Part shown: in pieces, positions 58,862-64,000 of the stretch
How positions within the stretch are numbered: position 1 is the first letter of the stretch
Layout of the letters: every line of letters begins with the position of its first letter
NCBI RefSeq assembly: GCF_002163835.1
Contig: NZ_CP019331.1
Coordinates: 2,925,573-2,989,572, forward strand
Length of the DNA stretch: 64,000 nt
Source: Polaribacter sp. SA4-10
GTDB lineage: Bacteria; Bacteroidota; Bacteroidia; Flavobacteriales; Flavobacteriaceae
Reading direction: 5' to 3'
Notes under the pieces: model-generated
What the model was told of the DNA's origin: nothing
The model's database searches: none
What the model saw: only the letters and a program-made list of their open reading frames with translations
Position numbers and translations under genes: made by a program

Positions 58862-61249
58862 TTAAGCTTCAATTTCTTTTATCAAATCATTTAAAGTAAC
58901 AGTTTGTTTTTTGTCGAAATTATCTTGATAAATAACTTCTACACGCAACGCTTTTAAACCAGAAACTCCTTGTAAATCCTCAAGTTCTAGAAACTCTATT
59001 TCTCCTAATTGATTGTTAGATTGTAAGAATTTTATATACTTTAAATACTCTGAAGCATCTTTTTCTTGAGAATAAACAATTGCAATTTTTCCAGGAACTG
59101 TTAAACGATCTTCAGTTCCTTTAATATGTGCTTTATCAATTCGTTTTTTTATGATTTCGTACCTAATATTATAAGCTCCATCAACATCAAACTGTTTTTC
59201 ATCCATTCTAAATTTAATAGCCATCGGATTACTATGAACTAAAATTAAAGAAGCTACACGTAAATCGCTAGGCATATTTTTAAGTTCAGAAAAAGCAGTG
59301 TTTTCCATTTCGTACATCGTTTGTAATTGCCATAAACGTAGGTTATACAAATACAAAGGATCAAAATTTCTATTTTTTGTAATAGATTGGCCAATGTACA
59401 TGTTGTATTCTACTCCATCAGTTTTGTAACGCTCAAAATAATGAGGAAATATTTTTTGGGCTTCTTTTTGTTTTTTATCAATAAATTTAGCAAGCTTATC
59501 ATTTAATAGATTTACACTGTTTTCATAATCTTTTCTTTTCTCGTAAACAACATGTAATTCTTTGTCCAAACGATTCATGTAAGTGCTTACCTTTTCTTCT
59601 AACTCTTTGTTTATATCCTTAATGTGATTAAAAACAGGGTAAATTTCTCTCTTTAAAAAGTCTAAAATATTAATTTCATCACCTGCATTTAAACCACTTT
59701 TTACATCATTTAAATAGGTTGAAACCCGAAACATTAATTCTTTATAGATAGGTAATTTTTCACTTTTACAAGCATCTTTTAAAACTGAAATAGCTAAGGT
59801 AAGTTGTGTAATTAAATCTTGTTTAATAGCAGTGTTTCTTGCTTCTGATGAGCCTTTTATATCACTTTGACCATATAAAGGATAAACATCTTTAAAAATA
59901 ATCTCATCTAATTTTGCATTGTCATTTATTTGAGATTCTTGATGGTATTTTTCTGCAGCTTCATAAAATCGCCATTTTACAGAACTATGTATTGATGTGT
60001 AATTTTCTTGTATTGTAGCTTCTAAAACATTTTGGTGTTCTTCTGAAGTTCTTTTTACAGCAGCTTCAAAAACAGGAATAATATCTTTTAATTTGTTAAT
60101 GTTTACAGAATTTAAATCATAAGCTCTAGGAGATGCAATTTCTAATAAAGCTAAATCTCCATTACTTGCTGCTTTAATTGGAATTATGATTATACTTTGC
60201 AAGCCAGCACTGTGTAGGTTTTTATAGAAAGGATTTTTATTCGTATTTACACCATACTTTTCTACATCTGATAAGATAAAAGTTTCATGGTTTACAAATA
60301 CTTTTTGAATAAATCCTTCACAAAAATAGTTGCTATCGCAAGTTATTTCTGAGTTGTTTTTTAAGATAATACTATTCGATTTTTTTACAACAGTTTCACG
60401 AATTTTAGTATTTACAGTATCAAAATTTGAATACCCAAGCCTTAAGTCTTTTATACTATAAAAATCTCTTAAATTGTCTTGTAACTTCTCAATTAGATTA
60501 TCACCTCCTTCTAATAAATTTGCTTTAATGGATGAAAGCATTTCTTCTGATGTAACATCAAATAAATTGATAATTCCAAAACCTTTAAAAATGTAACTAT
60601 TTGGCGGAATTTTTTCTTTCCAAAGTGCTATGTTATCAAAGTTGTTTAATAACTCTTTGATATCATTTTCAGATAATTTTGGAGCATTTTCTGTTGGTGT
60701 AATTTCAGAGAAATCAGCATTAAAAGCAGCTCTATAATTTTTCATTGTTCCAGTTGTTTTATCTGGAATGTCAAAGTAAAAGGGTCTTTTTATGTCAATA
60801 TTATGTTTATAGACAAATCCTAAAATAAAGGTACACGCCATAATGTACATGCTATTGTCTTCAAAATTTCTTACTGTAAATTCATAGTCTTCACCTGCAT
60901 TATTTAAAATACTTTCAAAACGAGATGTAAATTTAAAAGAGGTAAAAGAAAAGGGTATACTAGCAGCTTTTATTTCGTTATTTTGAAGTGCTTCTGGAAA
61001 AAGAGGTGCTAATAATAAATTAATTTGCTCTTTGTATTTTTGAATTAAACTTAAATCAGAAAAGCCATTTATTAGCTCAGGATATCGTTTAATTTCTTTC
61101 ATAATTTCTATTGAAGAATTATGAGAAGGATGCTCTTTATGTTCTTGTGAAGCGTATTTTTCAAAAATAGAAAATACCTTATTAAACGAAATGTTTAATT
61201 GTAAGGGTAATTCTACTTCAGCAACTAAACTCGATTTTATTATTTTCAT
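58862..61249 (-). CDS. GAF-containing protein of unknown function (795 residues)
   Basis: A cytoplasmic protein without signal or membrane segment. A region at about residues 290-400 has the layout of a GAF sensory domain (FCEGFIQKVFVNHETFILSD, then LQSIIIIPIKAASNGDLALL). The C-terminal ~350 residues are helical with long charged stretches (about 540-620, ELEEKVSTYMNRLDKEL), and end in GKIAIVYSQEKDASEYLKYI. No kinase, cyclase, phosphodiesterase or DNA-binding output is visible, so any signal must pass by protein contact. It converges on the HD-PycTM gene with a 2-base gap. Confidence 0.72.
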   Translation of the reverse strand: MKIIKSSLVAEVELPLQLNISFNKVFSIFEKYASQEHKEHPSHNSSIEIMKEIKRYPELINGFSDLSLIQKYKEQINLLLAPLFPEALQNNEIKAASIPFSFTSFKFTSRFESILNNAGEDYEFTVRNFEDNSMYIMACTFILGFVYKHNIDIKRPFYFDIPDKTTGTMKNYRAAFNADFSEITPTENAPKLSENDIKELLNNFDNIALWKEKIPPNSYIFKGFGIINLFDVTSEEMLSSIKANLLEGGDNLIEKLQDNLRDFYSIKDLRLGYSNFDTVNTKIRETVVKKSNSIILKNNSEITCDSNYFCEGFIQKVFVNHETFILSDVEKYGVNTNKNPFYKNLHSAGLQSIIIIPIKAASNGDLALLEIASPRAYDLNSVNINKLKDIIPVFEAAVKRTSEEHQNVLEATIQENYTSIHSSVKWRFYEAAEKYHQESQINDNAKLDEIIFKDVYPLYGQSDIKGSSEARNTAIKQDLITQLTLAISVLKDACKSEKLPIYKELMFRVSTYLNDVKSGLNAGDEINILDFLKREIYPVFNHIKDINKELEEKVSTYMNRLDKELHVVYEKRKDYENSVNLLNDKLAKFIDKKQKEAQKIFPHYFERYKTDGVEYNMYIGQSITKNRNFDPLYLYNLRLWQLQTMYEMENTAFSELKNMPSDLRVASLILVHSNPMAIKFRMDEKQFDVDGAYNIRYEIIKKRIDKAHIKGTEDRLTVPGKIAIVYSQEKDASEYLKYIKFLQSNNQLGEIEFLELEDLQGVSGLKALRVEVIYQDNFDKKQTVTLNDLIKEIEA

Positions 61250-61331
61250 TTTTTTGAAATATTAAAAATTCACATTTAAAAAATATGTATACTAATAGTC
61301 GAGTTTAAGTTACAAAAGTTACAAGCTAAAT

Positions 61332-62642
61332 TTATTTTTGTCTAAAATAAATAGTAATTGGTACTCCGTTAAAATTATATATATCTCTTAATTTGTTTTC
61401 TAGAAAACGTCTATAACCATCTCTTACATATTGCGGTAAATTACAGAAAAAAGCAAATTGCGGAGTCTGTGTTGGCAACTGCATACAGTATTTTATTTTT
61501 ACAAACTTTCCTTTTATTGCTGGTGGTGGAGAGTTTTTAATGATTTCTAACATTGTTTCATTAAACTTACTCGTTTGTATTTTGTTTTTTCTGTTTTTAA
61601 AAACATCTACAGCGGTTTCTAAAGCTTGTAACAAACGTTGTTTTGTTAATGCAGAAACAAAAATAATTGGAACATCTGTAAAAGGTGCAATTTCGCGTCT
61701 AACTTCAGCTTCATAATCACGCATTGTATTGGTTTCCTTTTCAATTAAATCCCATTTATTAATTAAAATAACAACACCTTTTCTGTTTTTTTCAGCCAAC
61801 CAAAAAATATTTTGATCCTGACCTTCAAATCCACGAGTGGCATCAACCATTAGAATTATTACATCAGAATATTCAATAGAACGCACAGCACGCATTACAG
61901 AATAAAACTCTAAGTCTTCTTTTACTCTAGATTTTTTTCTAATTCCAGCAGTGTCTACTAAATTAAAATCAAAGCCAAATCTGTTATATTTTGTATCAAT
62001 AGAATCTCTTGTTGTACCAGCAATGTCGGTAACAATATTTCTTTCTTCTCCAACTAAGGCGTTAATAAAAGAAGATTTTCCTGCATTTGGTCTACCAACT
62101 ACAGCAAATCTTGGTAATTCTTCTTTTTCTAAATCAATTACTTCAGGTTTTGGCATAATTGCAGCAATTGCATCTAAAATATCACCAGTTCCACTTCCGT
62201 TTATAGAAGAAATTGTATGATAATCTCCCAATCCTAAATTATAGAATTCAACTGCATCCGCATCACGCATTGCATTATCAACTTTATTGACAGCTGTAAA
62301 AATTGGTTTTTTTACCTTTCTTAGCATCTTTGCAACTTCAGCATCCATAGGAGTAATTCCTTCTTCTACATCAACAACAAAAATGATGATGTCTGCTTCT
62401 TCAATTGCTAAAGTAACTTGTTTTCTAATTTCTTCTTCAAAAATATCATCAGAGCCAACAACATAACCACCTGTGTCTATTAAAGAAAATTCTTTTCCAT
62501 TCCAATCAGATTTTCCGTAATGTCTATCTCTTGTAACTCCACTAACGGAATCTACAATGGCTTCTCTTCTTTGTACTAAACGATTAAAAAGTGTTGACTT
62601 TCCTACATTTGGTCTTCCTACAATGGCAACAATACTATTCAT
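61332..62642 (-). CDS. der: Ribosome-biogenesis GTPase Der (EngA)
   Basis: A double-GTPase acting in 50S subunit assembly. The first G domain carries [14 protein letters not shown] and NKVD; the second carries [14 protein letters not shown] and NKWD. A C-terminal KH-like domain follows. The start is ATG 62642 ([16 protein letters not shown]), 436 residues; a non-ATG extension to 62663 is rejected because it runs into the promoter box. A -7 element lies 19 bases upstream. Confidence 0.96.
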   Translation of the reverse strand: MNSIVAIVGRPNVGKSTLFNRLVQRREAIVDSVSGVTRDRHYGKSDWNGKEFSLIDTGGYVVGSDDIFEEEIRKQVTLAIEEADIIIFVVDVEEGITPMDAEVAKMLRKVKKPIFTAVNKVDNAMRDADAVEFYNLGLGDYHTISSINGSGTGDILDAIAAIMPKPEVIDLEKEELPRFAVVGRPNAGKSSFINALVGEERNIVTDIAGTTRDSIDTKYNRFGFDFNLVDTAGIRKKSRVKEDLEFYSVMRAVRSIEYSDVIILMVDATRGFEGQDQNIFWLAEKNRKGVVILINKWDLIEKETNTMRDYEAEVRREIAPFTDVPIIFVSALTKQRLLQALETAVDVFKNRKNKIQTSKFNETMLEIIKNSPPPAIKGKFVKIKYCMQLPTQTPQFAFFCNLPQYVRDGYRRFLENKLRDIYNFNGVPITIYFRQK

Positions 62643-62660
62643 CTCTATTGATATTTTTTG

Positions 62661-62668
62661 CAAAGATA
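62661..62668 (-). promoter_or_regulatory. -7 box (TATCTTTG on the minus strand) of der
   Basis: The plus strand reads CAAAGATA, the complement of TATCTTTG, 18 bases from the der ATG. No good -33 element is seen. The intergenic region is shared divergently with the 172-residue membrane protein gene. Confidence 0.5.
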
Positions 62669-62722
62669 CAATTACTATATGATAAATAATTGTAAATTTA
62701 AACCGTTATACATGCCTTTTTT

Positions 62723-63241
62723 ATGGATAAAAAAAAGAATCTTTTAATTGAAAAGAGAAATAGTGAGGTTTTTCTTCGTCCAAGATTTGCTATTGATTTG
62801 GAGGAAAATGCTAAAATTGTTTTAAATCGTTTTTCTGATGAATTTAAAAAGGAAGAAACAACGTTTAGAGGAAGCGTTATTGATGGACATGTTTTTATCG
62901 CTGTTTCTAAAAAAGAAGAACACTTTTGGTCTCCTCAATTACATTTAGAAATTTTAGAGACAACTGAAAAAACATCACTTTTAAACGGATTGTTTGGACC
63001 AAATCCTCAAGTATGGACACTTTTTATGTTTATTCATTTTGTAATAGGAATTAGCTTTTTAGGATTTGCAGTTTTCCTGTACACTAAAATGTCTTTAAAT
63101 GAGCCAATCATTTTTCCATTAATAATGATGTTTGTTTTACCACTTGTTTGGACAATCCTTTATTTTTTAGGGAAAACAGGAAAAGATACAGGGAAATCTC
63201 AAATGAAAGATTTACATGATTTTATGATAAAAGTAATCTAG
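62723..63241 (+). CDS. Two-helix membrane protein of unknown function
   Basis: A 172-residue protein. The first ~95 residues are soluble and beta-rich (LLIEKRNSEVFLRPRF, TTFRGSVIDGHVFIAVSK, WSPQLHLEIL). Two transmembrane helices follow (about 98-120 and 129-152) with a short lysine-rich C-terminus. Homologues are sometimes annotated as GTP-binding proteins, but there is no P-loop here; the label probably comes from the neighbouring der and era genes. Function is unknown. Confidence 0.75.
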   Translation: MDKKKNLLIEKRNSEVFLRPRFAIDLEENAKIVLNRFSDEFKKEETTFRGSVIDGHVFIAVSKKEEHFWSPQLHLEILETTEKTSLLNGLFGPNPQVWTLFMFIHFVIGISFLGFAVFLYTKMSLNEPIIFPLIMMFVLPLVWTILYFLGKTGKDTGKSQMKDLHDFMIKVI

Positions 63242-63288
63242 ATTTCCTGTCTTTACAAGAATGACAATCTCATTGAATCTTATAAGTT

Positions 63289-63310
63289 AAAAAACCTAGG
63301 AACGTTTTTT
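63289..63310. terminator. Weak hairpin between convergent genes
   Basis: AAAAAAC (63289-63295) and GTTTTTT (63304-63310) can pair around an 8-base loop between the convergent membrane-protein and era genes. The stem is almost entirely A-T, so the terminator call is tentative. Confidence 0.35.
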
Positions 63311-63313
63311 TAA

Positions 63314-64000
63314 TTAACGTTGATTATAACCAAATCGTTTTAACTGAGTTTTATCACTTCTCCAATTTTTATTCACCTTTACATAGAGCTCTATAAAAAC
63401 CTTTTTCTCGAAAAATTGTTCTAAATCCTTTCTTGCTTCTGCACCAACTCTTTTTATTGCAGCTCCTTTATGACCAATGATAATTCCTTTTTGAGTTTCG
63501 CGTTCAACCATAATAACAGAACGAATTCTAACAATGTTTTCTTCTTCTGTAAACTCTTCAGTTTCAACTTCAACAGCATACGGAATTTCTTTCTTATAGT
63601 GGATTAGAATTTTTTCTCTAATTTTTTCATTCACAAAAAAACGTTCTGGTTTATCTGTTAATTGATCTTTTGGGTAATATGGTGGCGCTTCAGGAAGTAA
63701 TTCAACTATTTTTTCAAATAAGCTATCCACATTAAAACGTTCTAGAGCAGAAATTACAGATACAAATGCATTTGGTACTTTTTCTTTCCAATATTCAATT
63801 TTCTCTTCTACCTCTTCTTGAGAGGAAGTGTCAATTTTATTCAGTAATAAAATTACAGGTATTTCACTGTGTATTATTTTGTTAAAGAAAGCTTCATTTT
63901 TTAATTCTTTCTCTCCAACTTCTACCATGTAAATTAAAATATCGGCATCATCTAGTGCAGATTTCACAAAATCCATCATAGAAGATTGCAATTCATAGGC
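63314..64000 (-). CDS. era: GTPase Era (5' part outside window)
   Basis: The frame is open to the right edge, so the N-terminal P-loop is missing. The visible ~228 residues contain the G4 motif LLNKID and the SA(L) G5 motif (VSVISALE). The Era-specific linker LPEAPPYYPKDQLTDKPERF and the C-terminal KH domain with IIIGHKGAAIKRVGAEAR follow. Era binds 16S rRNA and helps 30S maturation. It forms a GTPase neighbourhood with der. Confidence 0.95.
   Translation of the reverse strand, partial: AYELQSSMMDFVKSALDDADILIYMVEVGEKELKNEAFFNKIIHSEIPVILLLNKIDTSSQEEVEEKIEYWKEKVPNAFVSVISALERFNVDSLFEKIVELLPEAPPYYPKDQLTDKPERFFVNEKIREKILIHYKKEIPYAVEVETEEFTEEENIVRIRSVIMVERETQKGIIIGHKGAAIKRVGAEARKDLEQFFEKKVFIELYVKVNKNWRSDKTQLKRFGYNQR

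Noticed and set aside
1..64000. tRNA, rRNA, riboswitch, integrase or transposase genes
   Set aside because: I looked in the gaps and found no cloverleaf-like segment, rRNA core, known riboswitch core or recombinase motif; absence is by eye only, so a tRNA and Rfam model scan would be needed to be certain.

Overview
The window is AT-rich chromosomal DNA of a Bacteroidota bacterium, almost certainly a marine member of the Flavobacteriaceae (Polaribacter/Tenacibaculum-like; the genus is an inference). Support comes from the family content (GSCFA protein, haem-binding CxxCH protein, giant beta-barrel proteins, a phosphoesterase fused to a barrel, SelO with Msr genes, TPM/LemA genes), from the near absence of Shine-Dalgarno sequences, and from promoters of the Bacteroidota type (TTG/TTTG, 16-19 bases, TAnnTTTG), for example upstream of lpdA, the DEAD-box helicase and apbE. 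No rRNA, tRNA, CRISPR array, insertion sequence or prophage was seen. Both edges cut genes: a collagen-like surface protein at the left and era at the right.

Region 1 (1-9.7 kb): the 3' part of a collagen-like repeat protein with a DUF1566-type C-terminus, an intergenic palindromic repeat cluster, an M3 peptidase, a glycosyltransferase paired with a haem-binding protein, lpdA, two small outer-membrane barrel paralogues and a frameshifted gene remnant. Region 2 (9.7-16.3 kb): a 1125-residue outer-membrane protein, an O6-methylguanine methyltransferase overlapping a TatD nuclease gene, a DEAD-box helicase and a small conserved protein. Region 3 (16.4-21.3 kb): a two-gene signalling pair, a sensor kinase carrying twenty 21-residue coiled-coil repeats followed by a receiver-kinase hybrid, then an OmpA-like lipoprotein. 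Region 4 (21.4-36.9 kb): housekeeping and metabolic genes, including apbE, map, a CoA-transferase, gpmI, an unusually long aromatic amino acid hydroxylase, alaS, an M23 peptidase and a MerR regulator.

Region 5 (37-42.7 kb) is a compact operon of two acyl-CoA dehydrogenases, two short-chain dehydrogenases and an ACAD10/11-type phosphotransferase. This gene set suggests catabolism of hydroxy- or oxo-acyl-CoA through a phosphorylated intermediate. Region 6 (42.7-45.5 kb) is a LemA-TPM-TPM membrane module plus a lipoprotein.

Region 7 (45.5-57.5 kb) is a run of thirteen closely packed minus-strand genes. It starts with msrB-msrA, a double-glutaredoxin/thioredoxin-reductase fusion, a small glutaredoxin-like protein, SelO, an aldo/keto reductase and a divergent MsrA-like protein. 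It continues with a zinc-ribbon protein, XdhC and a MobA-like nucleotidyltransferase, and ends with a 1230-residue protein and a DUF423 protein. The first part reads as a protein-oxidation repair and redox-control operon. The 1230-residue protein joins a calcineurin-type phosphoesterase, a segment resembling the catalytic loop of atypical (CotH/Fam20/HipA-like) kinases, and an Omp85-like barrel.

Region 8 (57.6-64 kb): an HD-domain protein fused to a Pycsar-effector-type transmembrane domain with no nucleotide cyclase nearby, a GAF-containing protein, der, a small membrane protein and the 3' part of era.

The observations I rate highest are the kinase-like segment inside the phosphoesterase/barrel protein, the orphan HD-PycTM protein, the redox operon (SelO next to glutaredoxin-like genes, Grx-Grx-TrxR fusion, atypical MsrA), the split ACAD10/11-like operon and the repeat-rich sensor kinase that lacks an ATG start.
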